Shown here piece by piece: positions 36,522 through 45,787 of a DNA stretch of 64,000 bases. The stretch covers positions 1 through 64,000 of the forward strand of contig JBCBEC010000015.1 in assembly GCA_038528965.1 (NCBI GenBank). The letters are read 5' to 3'. Position numbers and translations under genes: made by a program. Under the pieces are notes generated by a model. That model was given only the letters and a program-made list of their open reading frames with translations. It searched no databases and was not told the DNA's origin. How positions within the stretch are numbered: the first letter of the stretch is position 1; every line of letters starts with the position of its first letter. The DNA is from Lewinella sp038528965. Its GTDB lineage: Bacteria > Bacteroidota > Bacteroidia > Chitinophagales > Saprospiraceae.

Positions 36522-39500
36522 CTACGGCTTCGCCTTTGGCCCACTGATCAAATCAATATTACTCTCCCGAATCAGCTGATTGAGCTTCGGTACCTCCTGG
36601 TTCATGACCCGGCGGTATTCGCTCAACTCCTCGTCGATTAAACGAGAGATCTCTTCTTTGACATCATAGGACTGTGCCGTGGGGCGGAAGTCGCCAATAT
36701 CGGCTAGTCGGTTTAGATGGCCCAGCTTGTTCGTTAGCTTGATCGGGAAGTTAAGCGGATCTTGGCGACTACGATTCTTCGTCTGGTACAACTCTTTTTC
36801 CACTTCCGTCAATTGGTCCGTGACATTTTTGGCCTGCTCGCGTAAAGCAGCATGAGCGTCCCCTTCCGGTAGGCGATCTACAAAATCGTTAATCTGCTTA
36901 CGGACATCACGTAGATCAATTATGGCTTGGTGGGCTTCACTCACCTTGTCTTGCACCGACATCATGAAGTCAAACTGTGCAGCCAAATCTTCTGCCGTAG
37001 CTTCTGAACGGGGATCAGCCAGAATTTCAAAACTTTGTGTCTGCTCCGTTTCACCTACTTTTAGTCGTACCTCATATTCACCTGGTACTGCCTTGGGGCC
37101 ACGCATATTTGCCCCCCACATGACCATGCCGTCGAAATCTACACCATCAGGGTAACGCATATTCCAGTTGAAGGTATTACCCCCTTTTTCAAACTCCAGC
37201 TTTTCACTCTTTTCTTTGGCGCTGGTAGAATAGGTGCGGATCAAGTCACCATCAGCTTCGTAGAATGCGAGGGCTACCTCTACGCTATCGGCTGGCACTT
37301 CATTTACGTTGAAATGTACCGTCACACCGCCGGGATGGTTGGCCCCCTGGGTCTTACTAGGGCGGGCCTGTCCACCATCCATACGGTAGGCGTCCATTGG
37401 TTCGAACAAATACTGATCAGCGTTTACTACTTCCTCACTGAGTTGGTGCAGGACGGTCAAATCATCAATCACCCAGAAGCTACGACCCTGCGTCGCAGCG
37501 ATGAGGTTATTGTTCTTCAGCGCTAAGTCAGTGATCGGTACAACAGGTAAGTTCATCTGGAACGGCTGCCAGCTAGATCCGTTATCAAAGCTGATGTACA
37601 TGCCCGACTCCGTACCGGCGTAGAGTAGTCCTTCCCGCTCTGGATCAGCGCGCAGGACGCGGGTAAAGTGCAACTTGTCGATGCCTTTGGTAATGGTCTT
37701 CCACGTGGCGCCATAATCGCCGCTGTAATACAGATATGGGGTATAGTCGCCCAACTTGTAGCGGGTGCCGGCGATGTATACACCACCAGGATTATGTGGA
37801 TCTACTTCAACACTGTTGATCATGGTCCATTCTGGCATACCGCTTGGTGTAACATTGCTCCAATTCTTACCACCATCTCTGGTAAGGTGCAATAAACCAT
37901 CGTCAGAGCCTGCCCAGATCACACCTTCCTCGTGCGTTGATTCCACGGCTGCAAAAATGGTACAGTAGTATTCTACCCCCGTGTTGTCTTGCGTGATGGG
38001 ACCACCGGAAGACTTCAACTTTTCTGGATCATTCCGGGTAAGGTCCGGCGAGATGATTTCCCAGCTCTGGCCACCATCTTCCGTCACGTGCAGGTGGTTG
38101 GAAGCGGTGTACAAGCGCTTGGGATTATGCGGAGAGAAGAAAATGGGGAAGTTCCACTGGAAGCGGTACTTCATGCCTTCCGCTCCGTAGCCCATTGGGT
38201 TATCCGGCCATACATTAATAGCCTGCTCTTGCTTGGTGCGGTGGTTGACCCGCGTCAGATAGCCACCGTAGCTGCCCCCGTAAACAATATCGTTATCCAG
38301 TGGGTCAATGGCAATATGAGCACTTTCACCACCGGCAGTTGGTTCCCAATCTCGCTCCCCAATGTAGCGGCCGTCGGAGCGGTGGGCAATTCGTACCGTG
38401 CTATTATCCTGCTGCGCACCGTAGATGCGGTACGGGAAATGGTTGTCGGTAGTTACGCGGTAAAACTGCGAAGTAGGTTGATTATAGTAAGTACTCCAGT
38501 TCTCACCGGCATCAAAACTTACCTGAGCTCCACCGTCATCGGCAATGATCATACGCTGATTATCCTCCGGAGCAATCCACAAATCGTGGTGATCACCGTG
38601 GGGTGCATTGTAAGCCTTGAAAGTGGCACCACCGTCGGTGCTCTTGTGGTAACGGACGTTCATCACGTAGCAAATGTTCTCGTCTTGGGTATCCGCATAG
38701 ATACGCGTGTAGTACCAGGCCCGCTGACGCAGCGCACGGCTGTCATTGATCTTGCGCCAGTTTTCGCCACCGTCATCCGAACGATAAACGCCACCTTTGT
38801 CATTCTCGATAAGTGCCCATACGCGGTTGCTATTGACTGGTGAAACAGCTACCCCGCTGATACCCCAAACGCCACCGGGTAGCCCCTTATTAGAAGAGAT
38901 GTCCGTCCAGGTATCACCGCCATCGGTACTCTTCCAAAGTGCCGAACCTTCGCCGCCACTTTCTAGGCTAAAAGGCGTACGGCGTACCCGCCAGGTAGAG
39001 GCGTACATGATACGTGGATTGTTTGGATCTAGTAGTAAATCCACCGCACCCGCATCAGCATTGACGTAGAGAATTTTCTCCCAGGTCTGGCCACCATCTT
39101 TAGAACGGTAGATCCCTCTTTCTTCATTGCTTTTAAATAAGTCACCGAGTACGGCTACGTACACCAAGTCTGGGTTTTCTGGGTGGATACGTATCCGTGG
39201 TATATGCCTTGATTCCGGTAGGCCCATGTGTTGCCAGTTCTTACCGGCATCCACACTCTTGTACAGTCCATAGCCGTAAGAGACGTTACCACGAACGGTC
39301 ACTTCACCACCACCTACATAGATGACGTTGGGATCAGCTTCACTTACGGCAACTGCCCCAACAGAACCACCAAAGTGGCCGTCAGAGATATTGGCCCAGG
39401 TTTGGCCACCATCCGTAGTACGCCATACACCACCACCGGTAGCGCCGAAATAGTATAAATTAGGCTTCCCTGGTACACCACATACGGCAGCGGAGCGTCC

Positions 39501-39635
39501 ACCACGGAAAGGGCCAATCGAGCGCCATTCCAAGCTGCTGAAATGGGCTTGTTCAATAGCTTGAGCACTGGAAAATTGAGGTGCCAGTAATCCCAAACAC
39601 ATTAGGCTAAGGAGAAAGGATAATTGTTTTAGCAT
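36522..39635 (-). CDS. Secreted VPS10/sortilin-type beta-propeller protein
   Basis: The 1037-residue protein has a signal peptide ending near S-S-A-Q. Its main part is a series of BNR/Asp-box repeats (W-R-T-T-D-G-G-Q-T-W, L-Y-K-S-V-D-A-G-K-N-W, V-Y-R-S-D-D-G-G-E-N-W and others) that build one or two beta-propellers, as in VPS10/sortilin-like 'glycosyl hydrolase' proteins common in Bacteroidota. After about residue 760 come a beta domain with a P-G-E-Y-E-V-R-L-K-V strand and a coiled-coil-rich tail (E-V-E-K-E-L-Y-Q, E-E-I-S-R-L-I-D). No T9SS sorting domain is seen. Sequence-specific enzyme activity is not established for this family, so a binding role is as likely as hydrolysis. Confidence 0.92.
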   Translation of the reverse strand: MLKQLSFLLSLMCLGLLAPQFSSAQAIEQAHFSSLEWRSIGPFRGGRSAAVCGVPGKPNLYYFGATGGGVWRTTDGGQTWANISDGHFGGSVGAVAVSEADPNVIYVGGGEVTVRGNVSYGYGLYKSVDAGKNWQHMGLPESRHIPRIRIHPENPDLVYVAVLGDLFKSNEERGIYRSKDGGQTWEKILYVNADAGAVDLLLDPNNPRIMYASTWRVRRTPFSLESGGEGSALWKSTDGGDTWTDISSNKGLPGGVWGISGVAVSPVNSNRVWALIENDKGGVYRSDDGGENWRKINDSRALRQRAWYYTRIYADTQDENICYVMNVRYHKSTDGGATFKAYNAPHGDHHDLWIAPEDNQRMIIADDGGAQVSFDAGENWSTYYNQPTSQFYRVTTDNHFPYRIYGAQQDNSTVRIAHRSDGRYIGERDWEPTAGGESAHIAIDPLDNDIVYGGSYGGYLTRVNHRTKQEQAINVWPDNPMGYGAEGMKYRFQWNFPIFFSPHNPKRLYTASNHLHVTEDGGQSWEIISPDLTRNDPEKLKSSGGPITQDNTGVEYYCTIFAAVESTHEEGVIWAGSDDGLLHLTRDGGKNWSNVTPSGMPEWTMINSVEVDPHNPGGVYIAGTRYKLGDYTPYLYYSGDYGATWKTITKGIDKLHFTRVLRADPEREGLLYAGTESGMYISFDNGSSWQPFQMNLPVVPITDLALKNNNLIAATQGRSFWVIDDLTVLHQLSEEVVNADQYLFEPMDAYRMDGGQARPSKTQGANHPGGVTVHFNVNEVPADSVEVALAFYEADGDLIRTYSTSAKEKSEKLEFEKGGNTFNWNMRYPDGVDFDGMVMWGANMRGPKAVPGEYEVRLKVGETEQTQSFEILADPRSEATAEDLAAQFDFMMSVQDKVSEAHQAIIDLRDVRKQINDFVDRLPEGDAHAALREQAKNVTDQLTEVEKELYQTKNRSRQDPLNFPIKLTNKLGHLNRLADIGDFRPTAQSYDVKEEISRLIDEELSEYRRVMNQEVPKLNQLIRESNIDLISGPKAKP

Positions 39636-39783
39636 TTCGTCAGATACTAGTTTTTGAATAGTCTTTTAAGCGGAAGTTTGGCTCGGAGGGGTTACTTGTC
39701 TCTAATGTAAGAAAGTACACCACGGAATGTTCTCAATGAGCCAAGAAATGCGCCAAATTACTGGCTATTTGCATCCAAAAGTT

Positions 39784-40527
39784 ATGCGGTTACTCATTTT
39801 CATATGTACGATCCTCTTTTTCCTTCCGGCAACGAATAGCTGGGCTTGTACTTGTAGCTCCAGCCCTGGTTTTGATTACTTTGTTTATAAGGCTTCCCTA
39901 ATGGTGATAGAGTTGGAAGTGCTCGATAAACTACCTGAACCGCAGGAGGAGCCCGCCCAACCGAGCCAACCAGCAATTCCAGGCCCACCAAAACCACCTG
40001 TTGCGCCTCAGTATTACGAGACCTTCCACATCAAAGCATTACGCGTATTAAAAGGAGATATAGGAGACATTGATCTTCTGCGAACCCTAAATCGAAATTC
40101 CAGTTGCTACTGGGCACCTAAGGTGGGAGACCGTTTTTTACTGTATGTAGAACGAGTGGCTAATGAAGCAGAAGAACCCTACCTGATTATTAGTGATGCT
40201 TGTCAACGACATTTATTTCCCGAGTATCAGCACTATCAATCAGAAATAGCGGCCCTCCAGCAATTGCAAAATGCCAATAATGGCCGTTTTAAGATCGAAA
40301 GTCCTAGCGGAAATGATCGTCCGTTAGTAGAAGGCCGGTTTCGGAAAGGCATGCCCGCAGGCAAGTGGAAAGTGTACGATTTATATGATCCTTCAAATTC
40401 AGAACCGCTGGTTTGGTTTCGGATGCGAGCTGGCAAAATCTCGAAAATGCGTTGGACAAGAAAGACGCTCTTGCCAGCTAGCCAACATTATGTTATAAGT
40501 TGGCGCTACCGCGATTTGGGTCTGTAA
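39784..40527 (+). CDS. Secreted TIMP/NTR-like protein with proline-rich insertion
   Basis: The ATG at 39784 (247 aa) places a signal peptide at the start (ends at S-W-A), immediately before a C-T-C-S motif as in tissue inhibitor of metalloproteinase and other NTR-domain proteins. A V-L-K-G-D strand and the cysteines in N-S-S-C-Y-W and I-S-D-A-C complete the likely disulfides. A proline-rich loop (about residues 57-76, with P-Q-E-E-P-A-Q-P and P-G-P-P-K-P-P) interrupts the domain. The tail has a G-x-F-R-K-G-M-P-A-G-K-W-K-V-Y motif like a MORN or toxin-antitoxin 'wall' repeat. In animals the fold inhibits metalloproteases; in bacteria its function is mostly unknown. The frame from 39727 is longer but lacks a signal at its start. 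Confidence 0.8.
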   Translation: MRLLIFICTILFFLPATNSWACTCSSSPGFDYFVYKASLMVIELEVLDKLPEPQEEPAQPSQPAIPGPPKPPVAPQYYETFHIKALRVLKGDIGDIDLLRTLNRNSSCYWAPKVGDRFLLYVERVANEAEEPYLIISDACQRHLFPEYQHYQSEIAALQQLQNANNGRFKIESPSGNDRPLVEGRFRKGMPAGKWKVYDLYDPSNSEPLVWFRMRAGKISKMRWTRKTLLPASQHYVISWRYRDLGL

Positions 40528-40778
40528 AAAGATGACTGCATATCTGACTTAAGAAGCAAGAAATACTAGGTTCGGATGGACGGAGTCCTCTTGGGCAAGC
40601 CTCACGTCTATTTTAAGTCTCCTTTTTGCGTAGAAATAGATGTATCATAATTAAAAGTAAAAAAAACGCAAGGAGCATTTACTTTTTCTCTGCTACGGCA
40701 CATATATTGGTGTAATTGTACAAATAGTAAGTAAATTACTGAGTACAGCACTATCCTTTATCTCCAAATATTGAAATT

Positions 40779-43700
40779 ATGCTGCCCACTATTCAGGTCC
40801 ACAACACACTTCCACTGAACTTGAAATTACATTTTACCGCTGGGCCGAATACCAATGATGCGCTCTTTATCGGTAGAAACTCTAAGGTTAATGTCACGTT
40901 ACATCCCGACGATGTTTTTGATGTTTGTTGGTCGCGGAATAGCGAATTCCCTTTCTTGCAAAATGTCAGTTTAACAAGTAGTTTGATTGATCAAACCTCA
41001 AGAATGCTGACTGTTGGGGAGGCACAATTGAAGTCCTTTGAGCAACCAGATACCTATCCAAGTTCCTTCTCTCTGGATTTTGATGACTTTGCGTATTACC
41101 AGTTTGATAAGGATGGCAAATTTAGTTCGGATGCTCAAAATGGTGATTCCATTAGCGCTACTCCGGGTGACGTTTTCAAAATTGTCCTTGCTGATGATAG
41201 TAAAGGTGCAGCAGGAAGTCTCGTAGGCTATTTTCTGGTGGACCCTCAGTTTTCGGAGGGTGGAGGATCCAATGGTAGCTATGATCCCTATGCGGGATGG
41301 GTCGCATTCAATTTTAAGAGCTTTGGGAGTATCACAGGTGGAATATACAGTACCTTGGAAAGCAATGAGTCCTTGGCTTATCGCCTGCCGGATTACAATC
41401 CAGGACTGTTTCTGGCGCAGGAAAAAGGAATCAATCTGCACGAAGGACAAATTGTACTATACGATCAGGTAGGAACAGTCGGCGATTCAGGGGGTTGCAC
41501 CTTTCCCGATGGTACCCAGTACATTGCCATTGATCATAACACTGCTGATCTGCCCACTTTATTGAAAACGGTGGCTTCTTACTTCGGTGATTCGGATTCC
41601 TTCGATATACAAATGATCCAATTTGGCCCTCATACCGGCATTGATACCTATTCTGACAAAAATTTTGGTGGAGATAAGGCGGCGCTGAGCCCAGATACCG
41701 GGCAGTGGCTGAAAACGGCCGCTTCTTTTTCCAGTTTTCAGTTCACCGAACTGGAGACACAAGTGCAGGCCCATATGCATGTGCAGTGTGACCTGGTGCA
41801 AAGCTTGAGCCATGATTCGGATCCGACCGTAGCCAATCCAACGGAGTTCCGGGTTAATATCCAGTTGGCACGCCAAAAGGAAGACGCTACGTTCCCAAAA
41901 ATTCGACTGGAAGTAGCTAATCAAGATGATTTCAACAGTGATTTTACTTCGATCATGGTCAACGGTAAGTCCTATGACTTTGATGCTACTACCAACCAAA
42001 CGGACTATATTTCCCCCAATGCTTTTGGCAAGGTAATTGCTACCTGGGCGCCTTCTGCTAAACGCACGGGGACCCCAAAGTTGTACCTCCATTCAGAAAC
42101 GATGCCTGCCCATTCTGCGGTTGTAGTTACACCGGCGACGACCATGCACCATCGGATGGCCAAGATGCAGGACTCCACTGGTGTAGACGTATCGGGTTCG
42201 TTCACGAGTTACATCACCTCCAAGGCCGCGGAAAACAAGATCAAACTCAGCAAAGACCAAGCGGGTAAAGTCAAGGATATTACCCAGCACCTGCAACAAT
42301 CGATAGTGCACAGTTTCCGGCATACTTCCTCTGGTAATCAAACCCATCACGTCATTGAAGGTGCCAGCTTCGTGAAGTCCTACCAGTCCGTTTCCATGGA
42401 TTATAGTGATGCCGACAACCCCGTCTTTGCCACACAGCCTGCGGGCTCGGGCGATGGGAATGCGCTCTTTGAGCAATTGCAAACAGCTACGGCCGTGGCG
42501 CCCTATACCGACCTGGTTTCCTTGATCAGTCTTGGTGATATCGAACACGTCATAGTGGCCGGTGGAAAGGCGGCCTACGATACCCTCAAGAAAGCAGGCG
42601 ATGCGGCTAAAAAAGCGCTCCAGGACTTAAAGAAATCGGAAAGAGCGGTAGAAGATGCTATTGTAGCGGCGGTGAAAACAGTTGAAGGGAAATTGGTTTA
42701 TTACGCCGTCCAAACAGTGGAAGAAGTAGTCACTATTGTCAGTAAAATCTACAAAGCCATCAAAGTGGCTATTACTGATATTGTCGACTTCTTTAAGTTT
42801 CTTTTTACGGTATTTAAAGATATTGCCGAGATTTTCAAGGGCCTCAAGAGTCTTATCGATTCGGAGTACAGCAAGTACTTCAGCAAAGGTGCCATTGATA
42901 AACTCAAGAATGACGCAGAGAAACTGGTGACGGATGCCTTTGACAAAATTGAAGGTTTGTTGGATGCACCGGCATCAACGAAGCACCCGGAGACAAAAGG
43001 GCATAAGGCCAGTAATCCGGGTAGTGATTCCGCTAGGGAAAAACTGAATTGGTTGTTAGTAGAATTGCTACTCGAGTTGCAAGGTGGCACTCCCGGAACC
43101 GGAACTGATAATCCATTGACGAACTTCATTACCGAATTGAAGCAGGAGACGGGGACAGAGACCCTGAAATTTGCCGAGGATACCCTCATCAACTTTGCCA
43201 AAAGGTCAAACCCTACAGACAACCTTCAAATATTTGGGAGCAACTTTATGAAGAGCCTGAAGAGTTCACTCGGTGATATCCTTGACGGCTGGGAGAAGAG
43301 CATTAAGGCGCACATTGTAGCAGTCGCATCGGCCGTTGAGAAGAACCCATTCGACCAGGGAATTACCCAGAACCTTCCGCCGTGTTTCCAGAAGGGAGTT
43401 TTTGCTAAATTCCTGCAACTCACTGGGCTTGATGATGTAATTACCGTCACGGATGCGATTACACCTGCTAATGCCCTTTGCCTGATCTATGCTATTCCGG
43501 CTGGAATCGCTTATGCCGATATCAAGTCTTCTGGGTCCACGCAAACAGCCAAGGGTGCCGACCAGGCTAAGCCAATCCTGAAGGATGTTGTTTTTTGGGA
43601 CATTATGGCCATCCTGACCGACATTACTAAGGGCGTATCAGCCACCCTTAATACGGAGCTAGGAGCGAGTGGTGATGCTGCCAAGCTGCCCAATTTGGTG

Positions 43701-44138
43701 AAGTTGCTGTTTAGTGGCTTTGGCTTGATCAGCGGGTCTGTCACAATTGTTAAGCTCAAAGATTATCCGGACCCCTCCGCTGGGGCAAATGCGATGGGAG
43801 TGGTCTCTGTTGCCCGGATTGCGGGAGGCTTTATTGCTGCGGGAGCAATTGAGGAAGATGTGCCCTTAGCCGGTGTCCAATGTGCTATGGATGTGTGGCA
43901 GGGAGTTATTGGCATCAATTATGCCCTTGATCAAATGACCGCCAATCCCAATAAGGACAAAGTTAAGGAGCCCTATTTGGACTACACTGCTAACTTGCTC
44001 GAAGGCATTTCCGGACTGCTGGAACTGGCTGTGATTGATGAAGATCCTGATTCCCGCACGGTCGCCATTATCGCGATGGATGCTATTCGCCTTATTGGTG
44101 CAACCCTGCGGGTAGCTGAGGTTATTGAAAACAAATAG
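40779..44138 (+). CDS. Large protein of unknown family with beta/gamma-crystallin-like segment and helical tail
   Basis: I do not recognise this 1119-residue protein. There is no signal peptide, lipobox or sorting domain. Residues 1-170 look like one or two beta-sandwich domains (V-H-N-T-L-P-L-N-L-K-L-H-F-T-A-G). Residues 215-322 resemble a beta/gamma-crystallin pair: I-V-L-Y-D-Q, then I-D-T-Y-S-D-K-N-F-G-G-D and F-S-S-F-Q-F. Residues 325-530 are beta-rich with several His pairs (H-M-H, M-H-H, T-H-H). From about 590 to 700 there is a long amphipathic/coiled-coil region ending in hydrophobic helices (A-I-T-D-I-V-D-F-F-K-F-L-F-T-V-F-K). Residues 870-1119 are helical with glycine- and alanine-rich hydrophobic segments. 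A membrane-inserting or scaffold role is conceivable. The next gene follows by 34 bp. Confidence 0.88.
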   Translation: MLPTIQVHNTLPLNLKLHFTAGPNTNDALFIGRNSKVNVTLHPDDVFDVCWSRNSEFPFLQNVSLTSSLIDQTSRMLTVGEAQLKSFEQPDTYPSSFSLDFDDFAYYQFDKDGKFSSDAQNGDSISATPGDVFKIVLADDSKGAAGSLVGYFLVDPQFSEGGGSNGSYDPYAGWVAFNFKSFGSITGGIYSTLESNESLAYRLPDYNPGLFLAQEKGINLHEGQIVLYDQVGTVGDSGGCTFPDGTQYIAIDHNTADLPTLLKTVASYFGDSDSFDIQMIQFGPHTGIDTYSDKNFGGDKAALSPDTGQWLKTAASFSSFQFTELETQVQAHMHVQCDLVQSLSHDSDPTVANPTEFRVNIQLARQKEDATFPKIRLEVANQDDFNSDFTSIMVNGKSYDFDATTNQTDYISPNAFGKVIATWAPSAKRTGTPKLYLHSETMPAHSAVVVTPATTMHHRMAKMQDSTGVDVSGSFTSYITSKAAENKIKLSKDQAGKVKDITQHLQQSIVHSFRHTSSGNQTHHVIEGASFVKSYQSVSMDYSDADNPVFATQPAGSGDGNALFEQLQTATAVAPYTDLVSLISLGDIEHVIVAGGKAAYDTLKKAGDAAKKALQDLKKSERAVEDAIVAAVKTVEGKLVYYAVQTVEEVVTIVSKIYKAIKVAITDIVDFFKFLFTVFKDIAEIFKGLKSLIDSEYSKYFSKGAIDKLKNDAEKLVTDAFDKIEGLLDAPASTKHPETKGHKASNPGSDSAREKLNWLLVELLLELQGGTPGTGTDNPLTNFITELKQETGTETLKFAEDTLINFAKRSNPTDNLQIFGSNFMKSLKSSLGDILDGWEKSIKAHIVAVASAVEKNPFDQGITQNLPPCFQKGVFAKFLQLTGLDDVITVTDAITPANALCLIYAIPAGIAYADIKSSGSTQTAKGADQAKPILKDVVFWDIMAILTDITKGVSATLNTELGASGDAAKLPNLVKLLFSGFGLISGSVTIVKLKDYPDPSAGANAMGVVSVARIAGGFIAAGAIEEDVPLAGVQCAMDVWQGVIGINYALDQMTANPNKDKVKEPYLDYTANLLEGISGLLELAVIDEDPDSRTVAIIAMDAIRLIGATLRVAEVIENK

Positions 44139-44172
44139 ACTTCACCACTCCTTTTTAAAAAAATACACATTT

Positions 44173-45651
44173 ATGGCAAACTGGCTAGTCCGCAGAGCAC
44201 TTCATAAAAAAAATATCGAGGAGTTCCCCGGGATTTACCTGCGACAATTTCTCACCCTGAATGATCTGTTTGATGACCCTAAGGTCGATTTTATCAATGA
44301 AAAGATACATCCCATATTCTACAAAGGAATGTGTCCAATTTATGTTTGTGAGCAGAAATATATTGGTCATCATCCTACCTATGGTCCTTATCGCGGGTCT
44401 TTCGGCATGTGCGGTTTTTACTGTGTCTACAGTCAAGAAGGGGAACTGACTCAGGATCAGTTTGGGTTTAATCCCCCTAATGCTTCACCGAAACCCGGCT
44501 CGCCGATTCCGCAGGCGGTTGATTGGGAACCAGATAATGATGATGAACTTATGCCGTACGGAGGTGCTGAGGATAAACAACCCCTCACTACGCTCGACCA
44601 ATATCCCAGTAGTTACTTGGGAAAAGTGGTTGAAACAGGAGAGGGAGGAATATCGGACAATCAGCTACCATTCAAACCACAAGCGACGTCTCCTTCGACT
44701 CCGCTACCCAACGTTGGCATTCTTAAAGCCGCCGGTTATGGGAGCACCGATAATTCGCCTAATACAGTTTACAAGCCTTCAGATGGGGTGAAACTGGAAT
44801 GGAAATCACTAAGGGTAAATTCAGCAAATAATGTGGATTTAAAAACCTTCAGTAAGACGCTGGCGGATAAGCTGAATCATGATAATGCGGACTTTGGTGG
44901 TCTGCATCCGCTTCAGATCAAGACACCTGTCTTTCTCACGAATTTGTACGATGGTACTTATAGCGCGGTAGTATTTTACTGTAATTCCTACGCCGAAACG
45001 GCACCGAATACCTTTGTGGTTACGGATAAGGATGATCCTTACTACAATAAAATGATTTTACCTTATTCAGCTGCCTATAAAAATGGTGGAAAAGAATCCT
45101 TCGGCCGCTGGTGTTGGATCCAACAATCGCGTCTCTATAAGGGCAAAAGGGGTATAGATCGTATAGATCATGCCTTTGAAGGTGAGAAAGCGCTCATCAA
45201 CGCCTTAGAGGCGCTGCCTCCTGCCCAACAGTTTCTGGCTCAGGTATCTTGCACTCAAGCTTACGATCCACTTTTGTTTTACCTGACTTACCCGCTGGCG
45301 TACTACGAAGGCTATAAGCCAGTGAGCGCAGAGGAAGTAGGTAATTCAAAGGTGGAGGCTGCCACTAATGATCAGAAGTATATCTTTCTGAATCTCTCCG
45401 GTGAAGATATCGATGTTTATGTTGAGGCTGGAGATAGTCGGTCGCAAGATACCCAGGTGAGTGCTGGAGCCATCTTCACCAGAAACACTTACCTGACGAA
45501 TGATGGTGGTTACAAATGCCCCAGCAATGTCACCTTCAAAGTGACCAAAAAAGGGGATGAGGATACCGTTCTTGGATACTACCAGGCAGTAGACGTACCG
45601 GATCTGCACGACTATCACGTCACGATCATTGTTGAACCAAAGTCGGATTAG
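44173..45651 (+). CDS. Unknown partner protein of the 1119-residue gene product
   Basis: The ATG at 44173 (492 aa) is preferred, 34 bp after the upstream stop; the frame also has an ATG at 44125 that would overlap that gene. I do not recognise the family. Residues 1-90 include C-P-I-Y-V-C, G-H-H-P and M-C-G-F-Y-C, spaced as a possible metal or disulfide site. A proline- and serine-rich, probably disordered linker covers about 100-205. An alpha/beta region follows (about 215-385, with Y-S-A-V-V-F-Y-C-N-S-Y). The last 95 residues are beta strands (I-F-L-N-L-S-G-E-D-I-D-V-Y-V-E-A-G-D) that resemble the first domain of the neighbouring 1119-residue protein. The two genes probably form an operon ended by the stem-loop at 45662. 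No signal peptide is present. Confidence 0.85.
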   Translation: MANWLVRRALHKKNIEEFPGIYLRQFLTLNDLFDDPKVDFINEKIHPIFYKGMCPIYVCEQKYIGHHPTYGPYRGSFGMCGFYCVYSQEGELTQDQFGFNPPNASPKPGSPIPQAVDWEPDNDDELMPYGGAEDKQPLTTLDQYPSSYLGKVVETGEGGISDNQLPFKPQATSPSTPLPNVGILKAAGYGSTDNSPNTVYKPSDGVKLEWKSLRVNSANNVDLKTFSKTLADKLNHDNADFGGLHPLQIKTPVFLTNLYDGTYSAVVFYCNSYAETAPNTFVVTDKDDPYYNKMILPYSAAYKNGGKESFGRWCWIQQSRLYKGKRGIDRIDHAFEGEKALINALEALPPAQQFLAQVSCTQAYDPLLFYLTYPLAYYEGYKPVSAEEVGNSKVEAATNDQKYIFLNLSGEDIDVYVEAGDSRSQDTQVSAGAIFTRNTYLTNDGGYKCPSNVTFKVTKKGDEDTVLGYYQAVDVPDLHDYHVTIIVEPKSD

Positions 45652-45661
45652 AGCTCATCCG

Positions 45662-45697
45662 GCACTGATCACTTCGTGGTGACCAGGTGATCAGTGC
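45662..45697 (+). terminator. Stem-loop after the unknown two-gene unit
   Basis: GCACTGATCAC (45662-45672) pairs perfectly with GTGATCAGTGC (45687-45697) over a 14-nt loop, 11 nt after the stop codon. No T-run follows. It marks a likely transcript end before the agmatine deiminase gene. Confidence 0.55.
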
Positions 45698-45787
45698 TAA
45701 TGCTCGCTCTTGACCGAAGAACTAGCATTTTCTTTTCGTAACATTGGGCAGAATGATTTAGATTCGCGGCGCAAAATCCAGCTGAAT

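Noticed and set aside
37989..38843. 284-residue open frame on the plus strand
   Set aside because: It is antisense to the VPS10-type propeller gene, has no recognisable motif, and its length follows from the codon pattern of the Asp-box repeats.
40528..40778. 250-bp AT-rich gap before the unknown two-gene unit
   Set aside because: No clear promoter box, gene or strong stem-loop seen; short A- and T-runs only.
42093..42548. Several 80-177-residue frames antisense to the unknown 1119-residue gene (41559-43759)
   Set aside because: They lie entirely within a long gene with consistent codon use and show no start or family signals.
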